From SIG636 sp045592105 (GTDB lineage: Bacteria > Bacillota > Clostridia > Oscillospirales > CAG-382), in NCBI GenBank assembly GCA_045592105.1, contig JAZNUB010000029.1, positions 1 to 37,621 on the forward strand: 37,621 nt of DNA. Direction: 5' to 3'. The notes beneath the pieces are model-generated. The model was given only the letters and a program-made list of their open reading frames with translations. It was not told the origin of the DNA and did no database searches. Positions 9,118 to 17,114 of this stretch are shown here, one piece after another (within the stretch, counting starts at the first letter, position 1; each line of letters starts with the position of its first letter). The position numbers and the translations under genes are program-made.

Positions 9118-10413
9118 ATGCTACATAAAAATTTAGATATTAATGAACAAGGGCATTTATCAATAGCCGGCTACGATACAGTTGCCTTGGCTGAAAAGTA
9201 CGGTACACCGCTTTATGTTTTGGATACCGATTGTGTATACGATAACTGTGTAAGATACAAAAAACTTATTGAAAAGTATTTTGGCGTGGGTAGTAAGCCA
9301 CTTTTTGCAAGTAAGGCACTTTCCTGCAAAGAGGTATACCGTATCGCGGCAAAAGCAGGTATTGGCATAGACGTTGTTTCGGGTGGTGAGATTTATACCG
9401 CCTCTGCGGCAGGCTTTCCGATGGGTAACGCTTATTTCCATGGAAATAATAAAACCGATGCCGATATTGCTTTCGCTCTCGACAGCGGTGTGGGTTGCTT
9501 TGTAGTTGATAATATCGAGGAAATGAACGCTTTGCAAGCGGAAGCAAACAAGCGTGGAATAACCGTGCGCGTTATGCTGAGAGTAAGCCCCGGTATTGAC
9601 CCTCATACCCATAAGGCGGTTGTAACGGGATCCGTTGATTCAAAGTTTGGCATAGCAATAGAAACGGGGCAGGCTTTGGAAGCTGTTAAGCATTTGGTAA
9701 GCTGTTCAAATTTGGAATTTGAGGGCTTGCATTGCCATATAGGCTCTCAGATATTTGAATATACTCCGTTTGCGGATGCCGCTAAAACGCTTATTAAGTT
9801 TGTTTCTGCCGTTAATAAAGAGGTGGGGGTTAACGTACCCGCATTAAACCTTGGCGGTGGCTTTGGTGTTAGATATACAGATGAGGACGAGGATTTTGAT
9901 TATGAGGCTGTGCTGTCAAGCATATCCACAGCTATAAAAGAAACCTGCGCGGCTCTTAATGTAGAACAGCCCAAGGTGTATTTTGAACCCGGACGTTCTA
10001 TGGTTGCAGCTGCAGGCTTAACACTTTATACCGTTGGTTCTTTCAAAACCATAACAGGCTATAAATCCTATGTTTCTATCGACGGCGGTATGCCCGATAA
10101 CCCCAGATACGCTCTTTATCAATCAAAATACACCTGCCTTATTGCTAATAAAGCAGGTGCTGAAAAAACTGTGTGTGCAACTGTGGCGGGGCGTTGCTGT
10201 GAAAGCGGTGACCTTATCCAAGAGGATGTAATGCTTCAACCCTGCGAACGCGGAGATAAGCTTGCCGTTCTTGTAACAGGTGCATACAACTATTCAATGG
10301 CTTCTAATTACAACCGCTTGCCAAGGCCCGCAATGGTTGCCGTAGGTAAGGACGGTGATAGGCTGATTATCCGCCGTGAAAGCTATGAGGATATTGTTAA
10401 AAACGATATTTAA
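9118..10413 (+). CDS. lysA: Diaminopimelate decarboxylase
   Basis: A PLP enzyme that decarboxylates meso-diaminopimelate to L-lysine. The alanine-racemase-like barrel carries the PLP lysine Lys66 (FASKALSC). It is followed by GIDVVSGGEI, the glycine-rich phosphate-binding loop LGGGFG, and LHCHIGSQI. The C-terminal domain shows EPGRSMVA and CCESGDL, whose cysteine and glutamate complete the active site across the dimer. Length (431) is normal. The start lies one base after the engB stop with AAAGG about 12 bases upstream, so it is read as the last gene of the operon. Its last 17 bases overlap the end of the convergent RluA-type gene, and no terminator lies between them. Confidence 0.94.
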   Translation: MLHKNLDINEQGHLSIAGYDTVALAEKYGTPLYVLDTDCVYDNCVRYKKLIEKYFGVGSKPLFASKALSCKEVYRIAAKAGIGIDVVSGGEIYTASAAGFPMGNAYFHGNNKTDADIAFALDSGVGCFVVDNIEEMNALQAEANKRGITVRVMLRVSPGIDPHTHKAVVTGSVDSKFGIAIETGQALEAVKHLVSCSNLEFEGLHCHIGSQIFEYTPFADAAKTLIKFVSAVNKEVGVNVPALNLGGGFGVRYTDEDEDFDYEAVLSSISTAIKETCAALNVEQPKVYFEPGRSMVAAAGLTLYTVGSFKTITGYKSYVSIDGGMPDNPRYALYQSKYTCLIANKAGAEKTVCATVAGRCCESGDLIQEDVMLQPCERGDKLAVLVTGAYNYSMASNYNRLPRPAMVAVGKDGDRLIIRRESYEDIVKNDI

Positions 10414-11350
10414 ACAGCTTTAAAAAGTCCGGCGCGGAGGAGTAGAAAATCTTTCCGTCTAAATATGAAAGGCTATCCGCCTCTGCCTGCAAAAACTTTA
10501 ATCTAAATGCACATAAAGACTGGTGGCAGAACCCCTGCCGGCGGTCTTTTTTGTTTACCGCATATTTGCCGTCACCAAGTAACGGATGGTTGATAGAAGC
10601 AAGCTGTGCCCTTATCTGGTGTGTTCTGCCCGTTATAAGCTCCGCCATTATTAAAGAGATATCGTTTTTTGTTTCAATGGTTTTGTATTTTGTTATAGCT
10701 TCTTTTTCATCGGAAGAACGCCTTTTCTCGTTTAAATACACGCGGTTTGCGGCGCTGTCCTTGCGTAAAAAGCCCTTTATCGTTCCCTCAAGCGGAGTAG
10801 GTACGCCATGCACGGCGGCAAGATATTGCTTTTGAACAAGCCTTTTTTTAATGCGGCTGTTCATATCCCGCAACGCATCGCCTGTTTTTGCCGCGATAAC
10901 CAAACCGCAAGTGTTACGGTCTATACGGTTGCATAATGCGGGTGCAAAAGCACCGCCCGGAATATATTCGCCCTTTTCCGCTAAATACGCCTTTATGTGG
11001 TTAATAAGGGTATTATACCCCTCTTTGTCGTCCGAGTGGCACAAAAGCCCCGTTGGCTTATCGGCTATAAGGATATTATCGTCCTCGTATACAATGTTAA
11101 GATTTGCTTTTATATGTGTATATGCAAGCTCCTCTGCCGTGCTTTCAAAAAACTCATCAGCTATATAAAAAGTCAATACGTCACCCTCAGTAACAAAGTC
11201 GCTTGGTGTGGCTTTCTTGCCGTTAAGCTTTATACGCTTTGTGCGAAGGTATTTGTATACTAATGATTGTGGCATTGTTTTAAACCGTTTGGATATGTAT
11301 TTGTCTATGCGCTGACCGCCTTCGTTGGCTGTTACAGTAAGTTCCTTCAT
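10397..11350 (-). CDS. RluA-family pseudouridine synthase
   Basis: A 317-residue rRNA/tRNA pseudouridine synthase. The N-terminal S4 RNA-binding domain covers about residues 1-75 (GQRIDKYISKRFKTMPQSLV). The catalytic domain has the aspartate motif CNRIDRNTCGLVIAAKT, a variant of the usual HRLDxxTSG with Arg-Ile and Cys substitutions, and the late GRTHQIRAQL motif. The substrate (RluC-, RluD- or RluA-type) cannot be decided. The ATG at 11350 follows GGTGATA and a promoter only about 10 bases from the expected transcript start, so the 5' leader is very short. It is convergent with and overlaps lysA by 17 bases. Confidence 0.88.
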   Translation of the reverse strand: MKELTVTANEGGQRIDKYISKRFKTMPQSLVYKYLRTKRIKLNGKKATPSDFVTEGDVLTFYIADEFFESTAEELAYTHIKANLNIVYEDDNILIADKPTGLLCHSDDKEGYNTLINHIKAYLAEKGEYIPGGAFAPALCNRIDRNTCGLVIAAKTGDALRDMNSRIKKRLVQKQYLAAVHGVPTPLEGTIKGFLRKDSAANRVYLNEKRRSSDEKEAITKYKTIETKNDISLIMAELITGRTHQIRAQLASINHPLLGDGKYAVNKKDRRQGFCHQSLCAFRLKFLQAEADSLSYLDGKIFYSSAPDFLKLFKYRF

Positions 11351-11367
11351 AATTTATCACCAAGGGT

Positions 11368-11396
11368 ATTATAGCAATTGTTTGTAAAAAATGCAA
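11368..11396 (-). promoter_or_regulatory. Promoter of the RluA-type gene
   Basis: The minus strand shows TTGCAT (11391-11396), 17 bp, TATAAT (11368-11373). It gives a leader of about 10 bases. Confidence 0.65.
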
Positions 11397-11452
11397 TGGT
11401 AATTATATTTCTTGGCAATATACACGTTAGCTGTATAAATTATCGTTTTTGC

Positions 11453-11481
11453 TTGACTTTGTATTTTTATTGGTATATAAT
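11453..11481 (+). promoter_or_regulatory. Promoter of the amino-acid ABC transporter operon
   Basis: TTGACT (11453-11458), 17 bp, TATAAT (11476-11481), followed by GGAGGA (11499-11504) and the ATG at 11513. Confidence 0.88.
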
Positions 11482-11512
11482 AGCAATAACAAAATTTTGG
11501 AGGATATATTCA

Positions 11513-12379
11513 ATGAAGAGAATTAGTGTTATTGTTCTTGCGGCATTGCTTATAGTTTCTGCAATGCTTTCGTTTGCCGCTTGCGGTAAGGAAGAGGCTG
11601 CTAAGCCCGCTGTTGGCGTACAGAATGGCACCACAGGTTATTTCTATATGGCTGGCGATGCAAGCTGGGGCTTTGAAGGCTTTAGCAACGTTAAGGTTAA
11701 CGGTTATGAAAACGGCGGTCTTGCTATGGCAGACCTTAAAGCGGGCAACATTCAGTATGTTGTAATAGACGGTGACGTTGCAAGAGAGCTTGTTGCCGCT
11801 AACGAAGGCACCAAGATGATAGAGATACCTCTTACTACCGAGTCTTATGGTGTAGCAGTTGACAAGGCACAGCCTGAGCTTCTTGCTGACATAAACAAGG
11901 TTCTTGAAGAAAAGGCCGATGAAGTTAAGGCTATATTCGATAAGTATGCAGACGTTAATGATGACAACGCTGCAAGCTGGGAAGGTGCTACCATTCCCAA
12001 GGTTGAAATAGACGACAGTAAGGATCAGCTTGTTCTTGCTACCAACGCAGCTTTCGCACCCTTTGAGTTCAAGGTTGGCGCAGATTTCGCAGGCATCGAT
12101 ATGGAGATCGGTAAGCTTATCGCTGATGCTCTGGGCAAGGAGCTTGTTATAGTTGATATGGAGTTTGATTCTATCACCACAGCTCTCGGTAAGAACGGCA
12201 TTGATATCGGTCTTGCGGCTATGACTATTAATCCTGCACGCGAAAAGGTTGTTTCCTTCAGCAAGGCTTACTATACCGATGCATATCAGGTTATCATCTG
12301 CAAGGCTGACGATACCACCTTTGATGCTTGCAAGACTACTGATGACCTCGTTGCAAAAATGAAGGAGCTTGGTAAATAA
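11513..12379 (+). CDS. Amino-acid ABC transporter binding lipoprotein with permuted lobes
   Basis: A 288-residue extracytoplasmic binding protein of the SBP_bac_3 (polar amino acid) family. A lipoprotein signal peptide (residues 1-23) ends at Cys24 in SFAACGKEE. The lobes come in reversed order. Residues 34-145 begin VGVQNGTTG, normally the start of the second lobe, and end in the return helix. Residues 172-288 begin LVLATNAAFAPFEF and continue through FAGIDMEIGKLIADALG and GLAAMTINPAREKVVSFS, normally the N-terminal lobe. The protein stops at KMKELGK, exactly where a normal family member would run into VGVQ. A polar linker (about 146-171) joins the halves. The start was chosen by GGAGGA at 11499-11504. 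The permease and ATPase follow. I see the order directly; a functional permuted fold is inference. Confidence 0.85.
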   Translation: MKRISVIVLAALLIVSAMLSFAACGKEEAAKPAVGVQNGTTGYFYMAGDASWGFEGFSNVKVNGYENGGLAMADLKAGNIQYVVIDGDVARELVAANEGTKMIEIPLTTESYGVAVDKAQPELLADINKVLEEKADEVKAIFDKYADVNDDNAASWEGATIPKVEIDDSKDQLVLATNAAFAPFEFKVGADFAGIDMEIGKLIADALGKELVIVDMEFDSITTALGKNGIDIGLAAMTINPAREKVVSFSKAYYTDAYQVIICKADDTTFDACKTTDDLVAKMKELGK

Positions 12380-12382
12380 AGC

Positions 12383-13084
12383 ATGCAAGCCAAGTGGGAA
12401 GTCTTTTATGAAAAATTTATAACCTATGACGGATGGAAAACCGTTGTAGACGGTCTTGTTGCCACGCTACAGATATCGGTTTTCGGCTTGATTATCGGTA
12501 TCGTGCTTGGCACGCTTATAGCAGCCGTTAAGGTTATGCCCAAAAACAATATATTTTTAAAGCTTTTGTCACTAATATGTGATGTTTACGTGGGCTTTTT
12601 CCGCGGCACACCTATAGTTGTTCAGTTGCTTGTTGGTTATTTCGTGCTTTTCCCTGCAATGGATGTACGCATAAGCGCTCTCAACGCGGCTATTGCCATT
12701 TTCGGTATGAACAGCGGCGCATACGTTTCCGAGATAATGCGTAGCGGTATCCAGGCGGTGGACGGTGGCCAGCTTGAGGCGGCGCGTGCCGTTGGGCTTA
12801 GCTTTTCTACCTCTATGGTAAAGGTAGTTATCCCTCAGGCGATAAAGAATATTTTGCCCACCTTGGGTAACGAATTTATCGTGCTTATTAAAGAAACTTC
12901 GGTTGCCAGCTTTATTACCGTTGTTGATATAACCAAGGCGTTTAAGGATATAGGCAGCTCTAACTATGAGTACATTATTCCTTATCTAATGTTGGCGGCA
13001 ATATATCTTGTATTGGTTATGATAATAACCCTTGCAATAAAGCTGCTTGAAAGGAGGTTGGCAAGAGTTGATAGACGTAGTTAA
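12383..13084 (+). CDS. Polar amino-acid ABC transporter permease
   Basis: A 233-residue inner-membrane permease of the HisM/GlnP type. Hydrophobic segments lie near residues 22-48, 60-85, 90-110, 155-180 and 195-220. The cytoplasmic EAA loop that docks onto the ATPase reads EAARAVGLSFSTSMVKVVIP (about 133-152), followed by QAIKNILPTLGNEF. It starts four bases after the binding-protein stop; AAGGAG lies 15 bases upstream inside that gene. Its last 17 bases overlap the ATPase start. Substrate is probably a polar amino acid or cystine; the sequence does not settle which. Confidence 0.9.
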   Translation: MQAKWEVFYEKFITYDGWKTVVDGLVATLQISVFGLIIGIVLGTLIAAVKVMPKNNIFLKLLSLICDVYVGFFRGTPIVVQLLVGYFVLFPAMDVRISALNAAIAIFGMNSGAYVSEIMRSGIQAVDGGQLEAARAVGLSFSTSMVKVVIPQAIKNILPTLGNEFIVLIKETSVASFITVVDITKAFKDIGSSNYEYIIPYLMLAAIYLVLVMIITLAIKLLERRLARVDRRS

Positions 13085-13889
13085 CCTTTGCAAATCCTTC
13101 GGTAAGCTTAATGTACTTAACGATATCACCGAAACCATTAACGATGGTGAAAAGGTAGCCATTATAGGCCCTTCGGGTAGTGGTAAAAGCACTTTTCTGC
13201 GCTGTCTTAACTGCCTTGAGGATCCAACAAGCGGCTCTATCATCTTTGAGGGCAAGGATCTGGCAGATTTAAAGGTTGATATTAATATTAGCCGTAGGCA
13301 TATCGGGATGGTGTTCCAGCAGTTTAATCTGTTTAATAACAAAACAGTGCTTGGAAATATCACCCTTGCGCCTGTGCTTGTAGCAAAAAGCGAGCGCAGA
13401 AAGGCTATGCGAGCCAACGCGCTTACCGCTATTACCAACCTTTTTAAAAAGGACAAAAAAGCTAAGATCAGCGTAAAAAGCAAGAAAGAGATAAAGGCTG
13501 AAGCAGAGGAAAATGCTTTTAGGCTTTTGCGCCGTATAGGTCTTGAGGATAAGGCAGAAAGCTATCCTTCAACCTTGTCAGGCGGTCAAAAGCAACGTAT
13601 TGCCATAATACGTGCGCTTGCTATGAATCCAAAGGTTATCCTGTTTGATGAGCCAACCAGCGCACTTGACCCCGAAATGGTAGGCGAGGTGCTTGACCTT
13701 ATAAAGCAGGTTGCGGACGAGGGGATGACGATGGTTATCGTTACCCACGAGATGAGCTTTGCTCGTGAGGTGGCAACGCGTATTTTGTTTATGGATAACG
13801 GCAAAATTATAGAGCAGGGAACACCTACCGATATTTTTGACAATCCTAAGCATCCAAGGCTTAAAGAGTTTTTATCTAAGGTTATATAA
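13068..13889 (+). CDS. Polar amino-acid ABC transporter ATPase with lysine-rich insertion
   Basis: A 273-residue GlnQ/HisP-type ABC ATPase. Motifs: Walker A GPSGSGKST (34-42), Q-loop VFQQFNLF (82-89), signature LSGGQKQR (170-177), Walker B VILFDEPTSALD, and the switch histidine in VTHEMSFA. Between the helical-domain start (NITLAP, 97-102) and the signature there are about 30 extra residues compared with GlnQ. The extra stretch is strongly basic (for example KKDKKAKISVKSKK, about 127-140). I chose the TTG at 13068 because AAAGGAGG (13050-13057) lies 10 bases upstream and the protein then begins at the first strand. A TTG at 13047 would precede that site. The gene overlaps the permease and is followed by a strong terminator. 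Confidence 0.9.
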   Translation: MIDVVNLCKSFGKLNVLNDITETINDGEKVAIIGPSGSGKSTFLRCLNCLEDPTSGSIIFEGKDLADLKVDINISRRHIGMVFQQFNLFNNKTVLGNITLAPVLVAKSERRKAMRANALTAITNLFKKDKKAKISVKSKKEIKAEAEENAFRLLRRIGLEDKAESYPSTLSGGQKQRIAIIRALAMNPKVILFDEPTSALDPEMVGEVLDLIKQVADEGMTMVIVTHEMSFAREVATRILFMDNGKIIEQGTPTDIFDNPKHPRLKEFLSKVI

Positions 13890-13897
13890 AAGATTTG

Positions 13898-13927
13898 AAA
13901 AACGGCAAGCACCGCTTGCCGTTTTTT
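13898..13927. terminator. Bidirectional terminator between the ABC operon and the P-loop gene
   Basis: A perfect 13-bp stem (13898-13910 with 13914-13926) with a three-base loop, flanked by A-runs and T-runs on both sides. It can therefore end transcription of both convergent units. Confidence 0.9.
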
Positions 13928-13950
13928 GCTTGCGCTTTTGATTATGAATA

Positions 13951-14460
13951 TCAAATGTTAATTTCATATTTATCGTCAATTAATATATAATTAACCTTGT
14001 GTAGCTTTGCACGTCTTAGCACTAATGCATTGTCCATTAAAACGTTTTCTATTGTGCAATCGCTGTCGCAAAGCCTGTGTTCTATTATGCTTGCGTATTT
14101 TTTTATATCGCAAAAATGTTTCTTTATGTAGTTTTCGCTCATTACAAGGCAGTAATATTTTATATGTGTTAAGTAATCTTTTTCAAAATGTTTTTCCCAA
14201 TCAAAAGGAATATAGCAACCTTCCACAATAAGATTTTGCTTGTTTTCAATGGCTGTTTTTATCATTTCACATACTATAGGCCATAGATACTCCGTTAGTG
14301 CATCCGTATCGCTTAATGCGGTAAGCTTTGTGTTGCCGCTGCGTATTAAGCCCATTTTTAAATGGTCAATAGAAAGATACGGATATTTATACTTTTCAAG
14401 TAATTTTTGTGACAGTGCAGTTTTACCTGTATGTGATGCGCCTGTTATTAAGATAATCAT
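13951..14460 (-). CDS. P-loop NTPase, small-molecule kinase-like
   Basis: A 169-residue protein with a single P-loop, GASHTGKT (residues 7-14), at its start. It then has YLSIDHLKMGLIRSG, where Asp and His follow strand 2 as in adenylate-kinase-like folds, and LIVEGCYIPFDW, a Walker-B-like strand with Glu. This order is typical of small kinases and of AAA_33 or zeta-toxin-like proteins. No lid or substrate motif allows a specific name. AAGGGGA lies upstream of the ATG at 14460. It is downstream of the tRNA-Arg gene and convergent with the ABC operon, sharing the bidirectional terminator. No antitoxin-like partner is adjacent, so a toxin role has no support here. Confidence 0.7.
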   Translation of the reverse strand: MIILITGASHTGKTALSQKLLEKYKYPYLSIDHLKMGLIRSGNTKLTALSDTDALTEYLWPIVCEMIKTAIENKQNLIVEGCYIPFDWEKHFEKDYLTHIKYYCLVMSENYIKKHFCDIKKYASIIEHRLCDSDCTIENVLMDNALVLRRAKLHKVNYILIDDKYEINI

Positions 14461-14505
14461 TGCTAAGTCCCCTTACATATAAACGAATTAGTTACGTAAA
14501 AGTAT

Positions 14506-14537
14506 AACCCTCTTTTGCCCGCAGACAAAAGAGGGTT
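14506..14537 (-). terminator. Hairpin terminator after tRNA-Arg
   Basis: A perfect 12-bp stem (14506-14517 with 14526-14537) with an eight-base loop lies just past the tRNA 3' end. The T-run on the minus strand is weak (ATACTTTT), so termination may be partial. Confidence 0.6.
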
Positions 14538-14543
14538 GTTTTC

Positions 14544-14621
14544 TGGCCCGCCCTGGGGGATTTGAACCCTCGACCATCGGAATCGGAATCCGGTACTCTA
14601 TCCGGGCTGAGCTAAGGGCGG
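14544..14621 (-). tRNA. tRNA-Arg(CCG)
   Basis: A complete cloverleaf can be folded on the minus strand. The 7-bp acceptor pairs perfectly (14615-14621 with 14548-14554), the D arm has GG in its loop, the anticodon loop is TTCCGAT (anticodon CCG, arginine), the variable loop has five bases, the T loop is TTCAAAT, and CCA is encoded (14544-14546). Two stem positions are A-C mismatches: 27-43 in the anticodon stem and 50-64 in the T stem. D-stem pair 10-25 is G-T. It starts 8 bases past the stop codon of the upstream membrane-protein gene, so it is probably co-transcribed with it. Confidence 0.9.
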
Positions 14622-14629
14622 CAATTAAG

Positions 14630-15070
14630 CTATTTATTAAATCTTTTTGCAAAGGCGTTACAAAGCAGATACGCCATGCAAAAGAAACAGCTTATGGCAA
14701 CGAAAATAAAGGAAAGGATAATTGTTAGCATAAAAACATTGTCAAAGCTCTTTAAAAACAAAAAGCAGAAAATTGCAACCAAAAATGAAATAACAAGGGA
14801 AGGGAGTAGGCTATATAACGCATCTGTAACAATAAAGCCTTTAACAGAGCTATAGCACCCGTTTTTTATTCTGCTTAAGCTAAATATATCGGGCAATGAA
14901 TATATAAAGGCTACTGCAAAGGTTGCAACCATTAACCATAATATGCTTGAAACGCTAACGTAATAACATACCAAATAGAACCCCAAAGGCAGTATAGCCG
15001 AAAGAACAAGCCTTGCAATTTTTTCAGCCTTACAAGGGGTATAAAGGTTGTTTGCGTTAGTCGTTGGCAT
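14630..15070 (-). CDS. Small four-helix membrane protein
   Basis: A 146-residue protein of unknown function with four hydrophobic stretches (about 22-41, 43-60, 80-105 and 108-138) and short polar ends; the C-terminus is basic (AKRFNK). No family was recognised. I prefer the ATG at 15070, nine bases after AAGGA; an in-frame ATG at 15076 lies too close to that site. Its start overlaps the end of the acyl-CoA synthetase gene by 14 bases, implying coupling. The tRNA-Arg gene follows after 8 bases. Confidence 0.75.
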   Translation of the reverse strand: MPTTNANNLYTPCKAEKIARLVLSAILPLGFYLVCYYVSVSSILWLMVATFAVAFIYSLPDIFSLSRIKNGCYSSVKGFIVTDALYSLLPSLVISFLVAIFCFLFLKSFDNVFMLTIILSFIFVAISCFFCMAYLLCNAFAKRFNK

Positions 15071-16712
15071 TATCATCGTTCCTTATCTTTTTACGCATTA
15101 TTTTACCGCTTGTTGTTTTGGGAAGCTCATCAACAAACTCAACAATACGGGGGTATTTATAAGGTGCGGTAACGTGTTTAACGTGGTTTTGTATCTCTTT
15201 CTTTAGCTCATCGGAAGGAGTGAAGCCTTTTGTTAAAACTATGGTAGCCTTTACAACCTGCCCTCTAACAGGGTCGGGCGCGGCGGTAACGGCGCATTCC
15301 AAAACCGAAGGATGTGTCATTATCGCGCTTTCAACCTCAAACGGCCCTATACGGTAACCGCTGCATTTAATAACGTCGTCGGAACGGCCTTCAAACCAAT
15401 AATAGCCGTCTGCATCACGCCATGCCATATCGCCCGTGTCATAAAAATTGTCACGGAAGGCTTTCGCGTTTGCGGCATCGTCCTCATAATAACATTGGAA
15501 TAGACCGCACGGATAGTGCTTATCAAGGTTTTTAATTACAATAGAGCCAACGATACCGTCCTCGCAGCTGCATCCGTCCTCATCAATTATATCAACGTCA
15601 AAATCGGGGGAGGGCTTGCCCATAGAGCCGGGCTTTATCTCAACACCGGGGAAGTTTGCAAGCAAAACGGGCGTTTCTGTTTGACCGAAGCCCTCGGTAA
15701 GCATAAGCCCTGTGTATTCCTTGAATCTGTTAAACACCTCAGCATTAAGCGGCTCACCTGCAACACAACAATGCTTAATGGAAGAAAAATCGTATTTAGA
15801 AAGGTCTTCCTTTATAAAAAAGCGGAATATTGTAGCGGGAGCACAGAAGGTATCAATCCTAAGCTCGCTTATAAGCTCTAAAGTGTTTTTAGCGCTAAAC
15901 TTTTCATTGTCATAAGCAACGATAACCGCGCCGCATATCCATTGACCGTAAATTTTGCCCCAGGCAAACTTTGCCCAGCCGCTGTCAGACATTGTAAGGT
16001 GCAAGCCGCCGTTTATAACACGTTGCCAGTATTTAGCTGTGAGAATGTGCCCAACGGGGTATGTATAGTTGTGCAGTATCATTTTGGGCATCCCTGTGGT
16101 ACCGGAAGAAAAGTAAAGCAACATAGGATCGCTGTTTTCGTTAGGGATGCGCTCAAGCTCGTTAGGCATTGTTTGTATTTCTGCTCTGAAATCAAATGCG
16201 TTGGCTGGAATTTTTGTGCCAACAACGCCGTAATGGTTAACCGTTTCACAGCTACTAAGCGCCTCGGATATATAACCAACAAGCTCATCGTCATCAACGG
16301 AAAGCACCATGCGCACGTTTGCGCAGTTACAACGGTAAACTATATCCTTAGGGGTAAGCTGATAAGTGGCAGGTATGCAAACCGCGCCTATCTTGTGAAG
16401 TGCCAAAAAGCATATCCAAGTTTCGGGGCGCTGTTTAAGCATAAGCATTACGCGATCGCCCTTTTTAATTCCTTTGGATAAAAATAGGTTTGCTGCTTGA
16501 TTGCTTAGAAGCATAAGGTCGTAGAAGGTAAAGCGCTTTCTGTTACCAAAATCATCGCACCAAATAAGCGCAAGCTTTTCCTTATCCTGTTTTGCCCAAC
16601 CGTCGACTATATCGTATGCAAAATTGAAATTATCAGGCACGCTCACGGCGTACTCCGCCTTAAACTGCTCATAACTGTCATAATCAATTTTTTGTAAAAA
16701 CTTATTAAGCAT
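15057..16712 (-). CDS. AMP-forming acyl-CoA synthetase (medium-chain/acetyl type)
   Basis: A 551-residue member of the ANL adenylating superfamily that activates a carboxylic acid to acyl-AMP and then acyl-CoA. Motifs: the phosphate loop YFSSGTTGMPKMI, the acyl-site motif EGFGQTETPVL, the hinge region DTGDMAWRDADGYYWFEGRS with DDVIKCSGYRIGP, and the C-terminal catalytic lysine in PKTTSGKIMRKK. The layout resembles medium-chain (AcsM-like) synthetases rather than acetyl-CoA synthetase Acs. Substrate is not settled. I chose the ATG at 16712 because GAGGTG is properly spaced; an in-frame GTG at 16721 would overlap that site. It heads a leftward unit with the small membrane protein and probably tRNA-Arg. 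Confidence 0.88.
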   Translation of the reverse strand: MLNKFLQKIDYDSYEQFKAEYAVSVPDNFNFAYDIVDGWAKQDKEKLALIWCDDFGNRKRFTFYDLMLLSNQAANLFLSKGIKKGDRVMLMLKQRPETWICFLALHKIGAVCIPATYQLTPKDIVYRCNCANVRMVLSVDDDELVGYISEALSSCETVNHYGVVGTKIPANAFDFRAEIQTMPNELERIPNENSDPMLLYFSSGTTGMPKMILHNYTYPVGHILTAKYWQRVINGGLHLTMSDSGWAKFAWGKIYGQWICGAVIVAYDNEKFSAKNTLELISELRIDTFCAPATIFRFFIKEDLSKYDFSSIKHCCVAGEPLNAEVFNRFKEYTGLMLTEGFGQTETPVLLANFPGVEIKPGSMGKPSPDFDVDIIDEDGCSCEDGIVGSIVIKNLDKHYPCGLFQCYYEDDAANAKAFRDNFYDTGDMAWRDADGYYWFEGRSDDVIKCSGYRIGPFEVESAIMTHPSVLECAVTAAPDPVRGQVVKATIVLTKGFTPSDELKKEIQNHVKHVTAPYKYPRIVEFVDELPKTTSGKIMRKKIRNDDNAND

Positions 16713-16767
16713 AGATATCACACCTCGGTTGAAAATATTAAGTTGCTGATTTTTTTCAATTATTTTA

Positions 16768-16796
16768 ATTATACCCTAAAATGTATATAAAGTCAA
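16768..16796 (-). promoter_or_regulatory. Promoter of the acyl-CoA synthetase unit
   Basis: Minus strand TTGACT (16791-16796), 17 bp, TATAAT (16768-16773). Confidence 0.88.
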
Positions 16797-16800
16797 TAGA

Positions 16801-16840
16801 AAATGCACCTATAGCGAAATAGGGATGCGTTATAGCATTT
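16801..16840 (-). terminator. Possible terminator hairpin after the AbrB-type gene
   Basis: Immediately past the stop codon, an outer AAATGC/GCATTT pair (16835-16840 with 16801-16806) encloses a 5-bp stem (16808-16812 with 16819-16823). The T-run is short, so this is a weak call. It lies just upstream of the next unit's -35 box. Confidence 0.4.
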
Positions 16841-17083
16841 TTACTCCGCAAGCTTTCCGATTTTTTTTGCACAATCCTCGCATATAAGTATGCCGTTGAA
16901 TTTGAAAGTGTGGTCATTTCCGCAGAATTCGCACCCGGCGTTAAACTTGCGTATTATTATAGAATCGCTATCTGCGGTCATAATAACATCATCCTTGATA
17001 GACAGCCCAAGCATTTCTCTAAACGGCTTTGGCAAAACTATTCTGCCTGTTTCATCAATTTGTCTTATTATCTGTTTTCTCAT
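16841..17083 (-). CDS. AbrB/SpoVT-type transcription regulator with Cys4 tail
   Basis: An 80-residue protein. The N-terminal swapped-hairpin DNA-binding domain covers about residues 1-46 (RQIDETGRIVLPKPFREMLG), as in AbrB, Abh and SpoVT. The C-terminal third carries two CxxC pairs (CEFCG and CEDC), expected to bind zinc. This layout is seen in clostridial AbrB-like regulators but not in B. subtilis AbrB. The start at 17083 is supported by AGGAGG about 7 bases upstream and by the domain beginning there. Own promoter at 17115-17143. Targets cannot be inferred; the neighbours are metabolic. Confidence 0.85.
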   Translation of the reverse strand: MRKQIIRQIDETGRIVLPKPFREMLGLSIKDDVIMTADSDSIIIRKFNAGCEFCGNDHTFKFNGILICEDCAKKIGKLAE

Positions 17084-17114
17084 GAACGCGCCTCCTGTTC
17101 TTGTATATAACAGT

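Noticed and set aside
13951..14460. Zeta-toxin type toxin-antitoxin assignment for the P-loop protein
   Set aside because: No small antitoxin gene is adjacent; the P-loop and Asp-His arrangement is shared by many harmless small kinases.
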